From: Ferruginibacter sp.
GTDB taxonomy: Bacteria; Bacteroidota; Bacteroidia; Chitinophagales; Chitinophagaceae
Assembly: GCA_013141115.1 (NCBI GenBank)
Contig: JABFRP010000001.1
Coordinates: 1-64,000, forward strand
Length of the DNA stretch: 64,000 nt
Direction: 5' to 3'
Shown: positions 25,568-33,927 of the stretch, in pieces
How positions within the stretch are numbered: position 1 is the first letter of the stretch
How the letters are laid out: every line of letters begins with the position of its first letter
Notes under the pieces: model-generated
What the model saw: the letters and a program-made list of their open reading frames with translations, nothing else
What the model was told of the DNA's origin: nothing
Database searches by the model: none
Translations under genes and position numbers: made by a program

Positions 25568-26286
25568 TTGATGCAGCAACGCACTGAAAGTGTTTTTATG
25601 ACCGATTCTCCATCATGTCGTAATGCAAGTTATTACTGGTTACTGGTACTGATTGATAAAGATGGCAGCCACAGCGATAGTTATGTGCAAGATAAAATTG
25701 AAAATACCTGCCAGCATTTTATTCCTGTTACGGCTATAGTAGTGGATACAACTCAGTTCAATAACTGGCTAAATGAAGGGCAACGCTTTGCCTGTACAGT
25801 AATGAAGATAGCTGTGCTGCTGCATGACTGCACCAATATACCCTTGGTAATTCACAATGCTATCAATGAAGAGGCTGATAAAAAAGCAATATCAATCTAC
25901 TGCACACAAGGCATCAATAAAGTAAATGAATTTATTGCTGGTGCAGAACTCTTCAGGGTAAGGGAACAAAACAAAATGGCAGCTTTTATGTTGCATCAGG
26001 CTGCAGAGCAGGCATTGCTTACCATCTTTAAAAAAGCAACAGGCTGGCATGTAAACACCCATAATATTGATAAGTTGCTCCGGTATTGTTCCATGGTAAA
26101 TATAAAATACCTGCAATCTTCCCAAGGGATAGCGAAGCGGGTAAAAGGCTGTTTGGATTATAACAGAAAGCCTATATTGATACCCGCTATAAAGACGATT
26201 ATGGTATTAACAGCAGTGAATTAAATACGCTTACCTAAAGAATAAAAATCTTGCAGGAGATAAAGCTGGAAGATATTAGAAATTAG
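25568..26286 (+). pseudogene. HEPN-domain protein remnant
   Basis: The open frame encodes 218 residues with a HEPN domain (GAELFRVREQNKMAAFMLHQ, then AAEQALLTIFKK, then NTHNIDKLL), after a region that may be a degenerate nucleotidyltransferase-like part. Past 26107 the family-like sequence continues in another frame (PAIFPRDSEAGKRLFGL, then QKAYIDTRYKDDYGINSSEL), needing one added A at 26104-26107, and is broken by TAA at 26161 and later stops. With several lesions this is a decaying gene rather than a single sequencing error. HEPN proteins are often toxins or RNases on mobile islands. Confidence 0.65.
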
Positions 26287-26354
26287 CAGAACTTATCTAA
26301 TAATAAATAAAACCCTTTAAGCGGAAAGTTTTTAGTGAAATTCTATTCATCCAG

Positions 26355-27059
26355 TTACTTTAAGGCCTTTATAAATTTATTAATCTGACCTGTTATGCTA
26401 ACTGCATCCAGATTTTTATAATTCTCATTTAGATAGTGGGTAAACAGCGTCTTTATTTTATTATCCTGCCATTCCATTACTGTAAGGCAAAGCACTGGCC
26501 ATTTCTTTATTTGCTGCATGAATCCATATAACGCCGGATAAGGGGGTGCATAATAGAAAGAGTTCGCTATTAGTTCACTATATAAACTTGGTACGAGTGC
26601 TATTTTTAAGTCCCTGACTACTTCGTATGCAATGCGGAATTTAATGCCTTCTTTTATCGTGGTGGCTAATGCAGGTATCCCTTTATCCTGAAAAAAAATA
26701 AACAGGTAATCAATAAAACCAGTTTCCATTTCATCACATAGATCTTTGCAGTAAAAAGTATAATCAGCTTTAAGCTTTTCTAAAGAACAATCGGCCAGAT
26801 TTTTATCAATAATAAAATCAATTAGTTCAGTTTCTTTTTTAATAATTTCCTTGATAGTTGGCCCATGCATACTGCCATTCATAAATATCACGTACCGGGG
26901 TTTAGAGAACAAATCAAAATAGTAGCTCTTGAATACAATCGTCTTGCGGTCAAATGTTAACTGTACATACAAAGGATAAGTAGGTACCCCATGAAAAAAG
27001 ACCTTTTTCAGGCGGTCATTAAAATAGATTTTTTGAGTAACCTTATAAGTTTTTTCCAT
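26355..27059 (-). CDS. unknown protein, 234 residues
   Basis: I do not recognise it. It is soluble, mixed alpha/beta, rich in aromatics (FKSYYFDLFSKPRYVIFMNG), with no signal peptide or membrane helix. The length and codon use look like a real gene. It lies between the HEPN remnant and the recombinase genes, so it is probably cargo of the mobile element. Confidence 0.6.
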   Translation of the reverse strand: MEKTYKVTQKIYFNDRLKKVFFHGVPTYPLYVQLTFDRKTIVFKSYYFDLFSKPRYVIFMNGSMHGPTIKEIIKKETELIDFIIDKNLADCSLEKLKADYTFYCKDLCDEMETGFIDYLFIFFQDKGIPALATTIKEGIKFRIAYEVVRDLKIALVPSLYSELIANSFYYAPPYPALYGFMQQIKKWPVLCLTVMEWQDNKIKTLFTHYLNENYKNLDAVSITGQINKFIKALK

Positions 27060-27295
27060 TTTTTATGATTTTTACTTACCCTGTGGGCAATTAACTTTAT
27101 TAAACTTTAGATAACGATGCCAAGCTTTATCAGGAAGTAGAGTTTCCGTGGCAAACGTCGGTGATTTTATACTAAAATATAAAAGTTTTGGTAAAACTTA
27201 AACTATCGGAACAATTTTTGTACCTTAGTGTGTACAATATTCTCTTGCACAGGGAATGATTCGTGAAGTGTGACTATTAAATGTGGAGGTGTAAG

Positions 27296-27466
27296 ATGGA
27301 AAAATTAAAGCCCGAAAAGGCTGTAGAAATGCTGCGGAATAGAGGTGTGGATATTTCTGTGGAGCAGGCTGCTCAAATGCTTGAATTACTTCGGAAATTT
27401 GCCAATATTGTCGTATCCCAACATTTGGAAAGCCAAAAACAAAATGTACTGCGTAAAGCAATTTGA
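27296..27466 (+). CDS. small protein accompanying serine recombinases
   Basis: A 56-residue helical protein (MEKLKPEKAVEMLRNRGVDI, then QAAQMLELLRKFANIVVSQ). I recall near-identical small proteins just upstream of serine recombinase genes in Bacteroidota mobile elements; their role is unknown, perhaps a directionality or regulatory factor. It ends 20 bp before the recombinase start. Confidence 0.75.
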   Translation: MEKLKPEKAVEMLRNRGVDISVEQAAQMLELLRKFANIVVSQHLESQKQNVLRKAI

Positions 27467-27486
27467 AACTGAGTAAATTTTAGTCT

Positions 27487-28191
27487 ATGAAAATAGCTGA
27501 TTTGTATATCCGTGTAAGTACGGATGAGCAGGCAGATAAGGGGTATTCCCAACGGAGTCAGGAAGAACTCTTGCGTAAATATTGTAGCATCAACAATCTT
27601 TCGGTTCGCTATGTGATTTTTGAAGATCATTCTGCCAAAACTTTTAACCGTCCAGAATGGAAAAAATATTTGTCAGTTTTGAAGAGAAATAAAAATCAGG
27701 CTGATTTGGTATTATTTCTTAAATGGGATCGTTTCAGCCGTAATGCGGGTGATGCTTATCAAATGATCAATACGCTTCGTAAATTGGGCATAGAGCCGCA
27801 AGCAATTGAACAACCCTTAGACTTGTCTATACCTGAGAATAAAATGATGTTGGCTTTTTATTTGGCAGCACCGGAAGTAGAAAATGATAGGAGAGCGCTA
27901 AATGTTATTCACGGAATGCGTAGAGCAAAGAAGGAAGGTCGGTTTATGGGAAAAGCACCCATTGGTTACATGAACAGGACTGATGAATCGGGAAGAAAAT
28001 ATATCGCTCCAAAAGAACCGCAGGCGGATATTTTGCGGTGGTCATTTAACAAAATTGCGGAAGGAGTTTTTAATACGGAACAAATTTATAAAATGGCGAA
28101 GCAAAAGGGATTTGGCAGCACAAAAAGTCCATTTTGGTTTGCCATGCGAAATCCTGTGTACTGCGGTAAAATATTTATTCCAAAAATATAA
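27487..28191 (+). pseudogene. large serine recombinase, N-terminal part (frameshifted)
   Basis: Resolvase catalytic domain with N-terminal YIRVSTDEQADKGYS carrying the nucleophile Ser, then LKWDRFSRNAGDAY, and the start of the recombinase domain (MRRAKKEGRFMGKAPIGY). The frame stops after FIPKI at 28191. Removing one A from the run 28182-28186 gives FIPKYKDEESRFIKG and continues into the C-terminal part. It would integrate or excise the island. Confidence 0.85.
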
Positions 28192-29149
28192 GGATGAAGA
28201 AAGCCGTTTTATAAAAGGTTCACATGAGCCCATTATTTCAGATGAATTGTATTATCAGGTGCAGGATATATTGGATGGAAGAAAGAGGAATTACAGGCTT
28301 AAAGCAGTGTCTAATGAATCGCTTCCTTTACGTGGCTTTCTTCTTTGTCCCAAGTGCCATAAATTATTAACGGGGAGTGCCTCCAGAGGACACACTAAAT
28401 ATTACTCTTACTATCACTGTACAGATGGGTGTTCTTGCCGTTACAGAGCTGATAATGTGAATCAGCTATTTGTTTACGAGATCAAAAAGTATATTCCTAA
28501 ATCAGAAATCATTGACTTGTTCAAACTACTTATTGCCGAAGAATTGAGTGATCAAACCAATAACATCCAGGACGGCAGTAAACAGTTGAGGTTGCAGATA
28601 AAAGAATTACAAGAGAAAATAGCCTATATCAGAGAGCTGCTTTCATCCAAACAAATTGAACCGGCCGACTTTCGGGAAATGAAATCTGAATACAGTGCCA
28701 AACTTGAAAGGTTAGAAGCTAAATTAAATGCCAGTAATGATGATCAGGTGGATATAAAAGGGCTGCTGGATAAGGGAGTAAATAACCTGCTAAAACTGGA
28801 CTATTTATACGAAACAGCTGATACTGAGAAAAAGCGGGATATAATTAGTTCGATGTATCCTGAAAAACTAACATTTGATGGATTTACACTTCGAACTACC
28901 CGGATCAATGAGGTCATTCGAATAATATACAGTGTGGGTGAGGGTTTCAGCGAAAATAAAAACAGGACAAATGACAGTAAAACCAATTTGTCCTGTAATG
29001 TTGGGTTACTAGGATTCGAACCTAGAAAGACAGAATCAAAATCTGTTGTGTTACCATTACACCATAACCCAATCGTGTTCCCTGATGCTTTTCAGAATTG
29101 GGAGTGCAAAAATAAGGTTTCAACCCTTTTAATCCAAAAGGAATTTTAG
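28192..29149 (+). pseudogene. large serine recombinase, C-terminal part (runs into tRNA-Gln)
   Basis: Continuation of the recombinase: zinc-ribbon domain (LLCPKCHKLLTGSAS...YHCTDGCSCRYR) and coiled coil (LQIKELQEKIAYIRELLSSK). The frame then reads through the complement of tRNA-Gln (GLLGFEPRKTESKSVVLPLH is antisense tRNA), so the last 50 or so residues are not ordinary protein. Recombinase genes that end inside a tRNA gene mark the attachment site on that tRNA. Confidence 0.8.
29001..29071 (-). tRNA. tRNA-Gln (anticodon TTG)
   Basis: A 71-nt cloverleaf on the minus strand: acceptor TGGGTTA/TAACCCA, D arm GTGT/ACAC, anticodon arm ACAGA-TTTTGAT-TCTGT with anticodon TTG, T arm CTAGG-TTCGAAT-CCTAG, discriminator A, CCA not encoded. 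Its 3' end faces the recombinase and island, as for tRNA-targeting elements. Confidence 0.92.
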
Positions 29150-30570
29150 GTTAATTGTAAGAAAATATAAAAAAATAGCCATGTGACGAGGATATTACTC
29201 AAAATATTAACCGAATCATTGCTGCACCAGTTGAAACCTTTTACTTTTTGGGAGTTGGGTAAGGCATCATCCGAAAGTATTCCTGCGGCAGTTTGGTATT
29301 TAACCTGCAACCAGCTGCCGAGCACACTATCGGCCAGCATGCCCACAAAACCAGCAATTGCCATTAACATAAATACTCCAAAAGAAAGAGCATAAAAAAG
29401 CCCTGCAGTAAAAGATAATAATATCGCCGCAACTAAACCTGCCAGCGTTCCTTCTACCGAAATACCACCCGAAACACCTGTTGGCATTTTTTTTAAAGAC
29501 AAAATATCATAAGTTTTACCTTTAAAATAAACACCTAATTCGGAGCTGGCACTATCAGCCATACTGATGCAGAATGAAACGATGGCTGTAATAAGATATA
29601 CCTGCTGTTGTGTGATAGCAAATAATAGCATAAATACAATACCGGTAATGCCGTTGGCAAAAACCTGTTTGGCGTTGCGACCATCTTTTTCTTTCTGTAG
29701 TTTATTTAGTTTGGATAACAAGCTGCCACTGACTAAAAAAATACCAGGTGCTATAAAAGCCTTGTACCCTCCGGTGCTGTACAATAGTAATGCCATCCAG
29801 CAGGCAGCAACTGCACCGCTGATGGTTAACCATTTTTTATAAAAAGCAAATATTGCCAGTGCAGCAAAAAATAAAATTGATACCGATAATATCAGCAATT
29901 GGAAATTGTTGATATTAAGGACCAGCAAAACCCAGGCAGCAGTAAATAATGGTACGGTTAAATTATCGCTGCCACGATAGCTGAATAATTCTGTTACTGC
30001 AGGCAATAGTGCCAGCAGCACGCAAAGCAAAATACCCTGCATTGAAAAGTGATGAAAGTAAAATAGCGAAATGATAAAAGCCGAAATGTAAAATGCCGCA
30101 AAGCCAACCCAGGATTTGGTTTCGGAAAGAAATACAATTTTTTGTTTGCCAAAGTATTCTCCGGTAACGCCTGCCAGCGCATCGCTGATGCCCAGTATTA
30201 AAACAGCGTAAACAATTATTGCATTACTAAATGCAGGAATAAACAGCAGCACTGCAAATGCTAATGGAAATAAGGCAATGCCATAAGTTCTATACTCATT
30301 TACCTGCATCCATCCTTTACGAATTATCCAAAGCAACACAAAAAAGAACGCTGCAAAAATAAAAGCCAGTAACAACCTGTTTTCAAAATTACTAATAGCC
30401 CATGCACAGGTGCATATGGCAGAAAGGTGCAATGCTTTTCTGCCTAACAATTTATTAAGCCATTTGTTTTTTACAAAGATTTCAATGCAGATTAATGCCG
30501 CTGCAATTATGCCAACTGCAATAAGCCCGGTATATAAATCATGCTGCGATAAATGCATTATATTGTACAT
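29146..30570 (-). CDS. fused phytol/prenol kinase and DUF92 (phytyl-phosphate kinase-like) membrane protein
   Basis: A 474-residue protein (ATG 30570 or 30558) with many transmembrane helices in two halves. The N-terminal half (about 1-215) is like the phytol kinase/CDP-archaeol synthase group (GRKALHLSAI, ILGISDALAGVTGEYFGK). The C-terminal half is DUF92, the family of plant VTE6 (ADSASSELGVYF, KKMPTGVSGGISVEGTLAGL, ADSVLGSWLQ). In plants VTE5 and VTE6 phosphorylate phytol twice to phytyl diphosphate for tocopherol. A fused form beside a homogentisate-phytyltransferase-like gene suggests isoprenol salvage for a prenylated phenol. Its start is 19 bp from the divergent methyltransferase start. 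Confidence 0.8.
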   Translation of the reverse strand: MYNIMHLSQHDLYTGLIAVGIIAAALICIEIFVKNKWLNKLLGRKALHLSAICTCAWAISNFENRLLLAFIFAAFFFVLLWIIRKGWMQVNEYRTYGIALFPLAFAVLLFIPAFSNAIIVYAVLILGISDALAGVTGEYFGKQKIVFLSETKSWVGFAAFYISAFIISLFYFHHFSMQGILLCVLLALLPAVTELFSYRGSDNLTVPLFTAAWVLLVLNINNFQLLILSVSILFFAALAIFAFYKKWLTISGAVAACWMALLLYSTGGYKAFIAPGIFLVSGSLLSKLNKLQKEKDGRNAKQVFANGITGIVFMLLFAITQQQVYLITAIVSFCISMADSASSELGVYFKGKTYDILSLKKMPTGVSGGISVEGTLAGLVAAILLSFTAGLFYALSFGVFMLMAIAGFVGMLADSVLGSWLQVKYQTAAGILSDDALPNSQKVKGFNWCSNDSVNILSNILVTWLFFYIFLQLT

Positions 30571-30589
30571 TAATGCTGTAATTTAAGCA

Positions 30590-31330
30590 ATGATAAAAGA
30601 ACTGGAAGATTATAGTTGGTTTCCTCAAACATTGCGCCGCTGGCAAATGGAGTTTATCGGCAGCATAGCAGTATGGATAAAACTGTATCAACCTTTGGCA
30701 CCGGTACTGCAACAAATAATTAAGGAAAACAAAATTATTGCTTTACAGGATCTGTGCAGTGGCAGCGGTATTCCTGCAGTTTATATTCATAATGCGCTGA
30801 TCCCAAAAATACCAATGCTGCTTACAGATAAATTTCCTGATACCAGCTTTGTAAATAAACCTGGTATTGCTTATTCATTACATGCAGTTGATGTTTTAGA
30901 GGTAGCAACAGTACAAGATACAGTGTACACTATGTACAATGCATTTCATCATTTTTCTGCAGCGCAGCAAAAAGAACTGGTGCAAAACATGGCCAATAAG
31001 CAGGCAACTTTTTTAATTGCAGAAATTTTAGAGCCGGGGTTGCTCAATTGTATTAAAATATTTTTTACCACTACGTTCATTCAATTACTTACAGCACCAT
31101 TGCTGCAACCCTTCTCTTTTGCAAGATTGTTTTTTACTTACATAGTGCCGGTTAATTTATTTACGGTAACTTATGACGGTATTGTTTCTGTATTGAAATC
31201 AAAAACAGCAAAACAGTATGAGCAACTTTTGAAAAATATTTCAAGCCGGTCGTATACAATTACCGTACATACTGTAAACAATTGGGAGGGAAATTTGGTT
31301 TATATAAAAGGAGTACCAACAAATAAATGA
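30590..31330 (+). CDS. class I SAM-dependent methyltransferase-like protein
   Basis: A 246-residue protein with the SAM-binding motif LQDLCSGSGIPA at about 52-63 and MYNAFHHFS (about 118-126) in the motif IV region. A hydrophobic region at about 155-190 may associate with membrane. It overlaps the prenyltransferase gene by 4 bp (ATGA) and so probably acts in the same pathway, perhaps methylating the prenylated ring. The substrate is inferred only. Confidence 0.7.
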   Translation: MIKELEDYSWFPQTLRRWQMEFIGSIAVWIKLYQPLAPVLQQIIKENKIIALQDLCSGSGIPAVYIHNALIPKIPMLLTDKFPDTSFVNKPGIAYSLHAVDVLEVATVQDTVYTMYNAFHHFSAAQQKELVQNMANKQATFLIAEILEPGLLNCIKIFFTTTFIQLLTAPLLQPFSFARLFFTYIVPVNLFTVTYDGIVSVLKSKTAKQYEQLLKNISSRSYTITVHTVNNWEGNLVYIKGVPTNK

Positions 31331-32214
31331 AAGCATTAAAAATACTCTGGCAGTTTAGCCGGCCACACACCATTATTGGTTCTGTATGCAGCATCAGCGC
31401 TTTGTACATTATTGCCTGCAATGGAACTGGCCTGTTGCAGCACGGCTGGTTATATACCACTACTTTAATTGCGGCATTGGCCTGCAATGTTTTTATTGTG
31501 GGCATTAATCAAATTGCCGATGTGGAAATGGACAAGATCAATAAACCCTATTTGCCATTAGCTGCCCGAACATTATCCCGTAAAAATGCTTTGGCAATTG
31601 TTTACGCATCATTAGCCATGGCATTAGTATTTGCTTTTATGGCTTCGCTGTTTTATTTGGGTTTGATCGTTATCATACTTTTAATTGGCATTGCTTACTC
31701 GTTGCCACCATTGTATTTAAAGCAGCACCATTTGCCTGCGGCATTAGCCATCACTTTGGTAAGAGGATTGTTGGTTAATGTGGGCATTTTTCTTCATTTT
31801 CAAAAAACGATAAACGGCAATTATAATTTACCCGGCCATATCTGGTGCCTGGCATTTTTTATTATGGCTTTCAGTATTGCCATTGCCTGGTTTAAAGATT
31901 TGCCCGATACCGAAGGCGATGAAAAATTTAATGTAAAAACACTCGCCGTTTTATACTCTAAAAAAAATGCTTTAACCGGCGGCACCTTACTGGTTGGCGC
32001 AGCTTATGTTTTGGTATTGCTCTGGAGTTTTTTTTATACAGCAAAAGATCCGTGGTTTTTGATTATTACCCACGGATCGTTATTTGTGTTTTTTCTGTTG
32101 AATTATTTTTCTGTGCAGTTAGAAGATAAAAATTCGGTAAAGAAATTTTACCTGCGCTTTTGGGTGTTCTTTTTTGCAGAGTATATTTTGTTTGCAGTGT
32201 GGGTGATGTTATAA
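31327..32214 (+). CDS. UbiA-family prenyltransferase, homogentisate phytyltransferase-like
   Basis: A 295-residue UbiA enzyme with about nine helices. First aspartate motif: NQIADVEMDKINKPYLPLA (about 61-79), very close to the NQxxDxxxDxxNKPxLPLA of homogentisate phytyltransferases; second motif: FKDLPDTEGDEKF (about 194-206). Such enzymes attach phytyl or related diphosphates to homogentisate. With the kinase fusion and methyltransferase it forms a tocopherol-like gene set. MenA and UbiA proper have different first motifs, so a prenylated-phenol role is the best guess. Confidence 0.82.
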   Translation: MKALKILWQFSRPHTIIGSVCSISALYIIACNGTGLLQHGWLYTTTLIAALACNVFIVGINQIADVEMDKINKPYLPLAARTLSRKNALAIVYASLAMALVFAFMASLFYLGLIVIILLIGIAYSLPPLYLKQHHLPAALAITLVRGLLVNVGIFLHFQKTINGNYNLPGHIWCLAFFIMAFSIAIAWFKDLPDTEGDEKFNVKTLAVLYSKKNALTGGTLLVGAAYVLVLLWSFFYTAKDPWFLIITHGSLFVFFLLNYFSVQLEDKNSVKKFYLRFWVFFFAEYILFAVWVML

Positions 32215-32221
32215 TTTGAAA

Positions 32222-32515
32222 TTATTCTTCCCATAGAGGTTTTCGGCTTGTGTGAAAACCTCTGTACACTATAATTCTTTCCGTATTTAAATCTGGTTCG
32301 TAATGAATGAGGTAAGGGAAGTCTGGAATTAAAGAACATCTTATACTCTCATATCTAATTGGGCAAATGGTTGGAGTTTTTGATAATAAATTAAGTCGGT
32401 TGTCAAGTAAATTAATAAATCTTTCGCCCAAGCCTTTTGACTTTACTTCATACCAATCATAAATCTCCATCAAATCGATTTCGGCATCCGGCATTAAAAC
32501 AATAGAAAATGCCAT
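32222..32515 (-). CDS. RelE/ParE-type toxin
   Basis: A 97-residue RelE/ParE-fold protein (LMPDAEIDLMEIYDWYEVKS, IRCSLIPDFPYLIHYE, HTSRKPLWEE). It is paired with a small upstream gene in antitoxin position, 9 bp away. ParE-type toxins act on gyrase, RelE-type on mRNA; I cannot choose. Confidence 0.82.
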   Translation of the reverse strand: MAFSIVLMPDAEIDLMEIYDWYEVKSKGLGERFINLLDNRLNLLSKTPTICPIRYESIRCSLIPDFPYLIHYEPDLNTERIIVYRGFHTSRKPLWEE

Positions 32516-32524
32516 GTAAGTAAA

Positions 32525-32743
32525 TTAACGTCTACGGATATTTTGTTTAACAGTTTCCCAGTCAATAAGTAAAGAAGGGTTGTCTTTAGCTTTCTTTTTA
32601 GCTTCTAATACTTTATCAATTTGCCATTGAGGGATGGAGATGTTCTCTTCATTAATAAATTCAACAGCATCCATTTTCTGCAAATCTTCAATAATATCCG
32701 CAGCATATTCTTTTTTGATTCGTATAAAATAAGTGTCACCCAT
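32525..32743 (-). CDS. antitoxin-like small protein
   Basis: A 72-residue protein in antitoxin position before the ParE-like gene. Its C-terminus (VLEAKKKAKDNPSLLIDWET) resembles addiction-module components. A DNA-binding N-terminal domain is not obvious. Confidence 0.7.
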   Translation of the reverse strand: MGDTYFIRIKKEYAADIIEDLQKMDAVEFINEENISIPQWQIDKVLEAKKKAKDNPSLLIDWETVKQNIRRR

Positions 32744-32836
32744 GATAATTTATTTAGCGCTCTATAAAATTAAACAAATTAATTTGATTAATTAAAACAT
32801 TAACTGTGTATTTGGGTATTCTTTTTTATAAACTAT

Positions 32837-33889
32837 TTAATTCCATTTTCTAAATTTATCCAATACATTTTCTTTTACTATTGGATTGGCTTCAAAATAA
32901 GCTGTCATTTCTTCAAAAACAATTTCCTTAACTTCTTTGCGGAGTTTTGGCATTCCTAATTGCCTTTTGGTGCTACCGTAAAATACGAGGCCCTCACCTT
33001 TTACTGCAGCAATTAAATTGAGGTCTTCCAGCACAAGTTTTTTTGAAATAGTTATTTCGAAATTTTCTTTTTGAGCCATGTGTTTTATTGCTTTTATCAG
33101 TCCTGCAATAATTCCATCGGGTAATGAACCTCCTAAATAAGTTTCAATATTCCCTGCATAAGATTTTACGACAGCATTATCGATATATAGGTAGGCGTAA
33201 CACATGCCGATCTGGTAGAAAAATTTATCCGTTTGTTTTTCTATATCAAGCCTTAACATTGGCTTCCCATATAATTGTTTTGAAACGATAAAATCAAGTT
33301 GTTTGAAAATGCCCGTAGGGTAATAAAAAATATTTCTTTGTAACTCTTCAGTCATTCTGTCAATACTGATTATTTTAAGTACAGGATTGAGGAAAGCAAA
33401 TTGTCTTAGAAAAATATTTATCTGCTCGTAAGAAAAGTTAAACTCTTTAAAGGTTTCAGTATCAAGTGTATAATCTAAGATAACATTACTTTTCTCAGGG
33501 ACTGATGCTGGTATAATGATTTTGTTGTTGCCATTTTTGCCATATAAAATTATTGAAGTGGGGTGATCAGTAGAAATTGAAATATTTGAATTGAGGGTAA
33601 TAAAGACTGCCAGGCCAAGGCTGCTCTGTGAATTTAGTTGGTCAATTCTTGAAAAAAATTTTGTCGTATCAATATTAATAACCTTTAATTCAAACCTGTT
33701 GTAAGGATAGAACTCAATTTCAAAAATGGGGTCTTTGTAGCAATCTTTTAATAACTCTTCAAAAAATTTTTCCAGCATATAATTAAAGCCAGCAATGTTT
33801 AATCCGCCGATGTACATTGCTGGCCGTTTCCGAATATGTTCGTTCAAGCTAATTTCTTCAATTCTCTGTTCTTCCATAGTTAAGGCCAC
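32837..33889 (-). CDS. gyrase-B-like protein lacking ATPase motifs
   Basis: A 350-residue protein that follows the N-terminal half of GyrB/ParE: EHIRKRPAMYIG at the start, the transducer-type segment FSYEQINIFLRQFAFLNPVLKI, GNIETYLGGSLPDGIIAGL, and NLIAAVKGEGL...YGSTKRQLGMPKL at the end (QTK-loop region). The ATP-site helix that should read as VYEVVDNSIDEA is instead MLEKFFEELLKD, and DGRGIP and GGLHGVG are absent. It has no TOPRIM domain. It lies 38 bp after cphA. It may regulate or mimic gyrase; function unknown. Confidence 0.7.
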   Translation of the reverse strand: MALTMEEQRIEEISLNEHIRKRPAMYIGGLNIAGFNYMLEKFFEELLKDCYKDPIFEIEFYPYNRFELKVINIDTTKFFSRIDQLNSQSSLGLAVFITLNSNISISTDHPTSIILYGKNGNNKIIIPASVPEKSNVILDYTLDTETFKEFNFSYEQINIFLRQFAFLNPVLKIISIDRMTEELQRNIFYYPTGIFKQLDFIVSKQLYGKPMLRLDIEKQTDKFFYQIGMCYAYLYIDNAVVKSYAGNIETYLGGSLPDGIIAGLIKAIKHMAQKENFEITISKKLVLEDLNLIAAVKGEGLVFYGSTKRQLGMPKLRKEVKEIVFEEMTAYFEANPIVKENVLDKFRKWN

Positions 33890-33927
33890 AATTATTGAGA
33901 ATATTGATGTTTAGTTTGTCTATTTCT

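Noticed and set aside
28980..29149. C-terminal 50 residues of the recombinase as a protein domain
   Set aside because: They are the antisense translation of tRNA-Gln and the bases beyond it.
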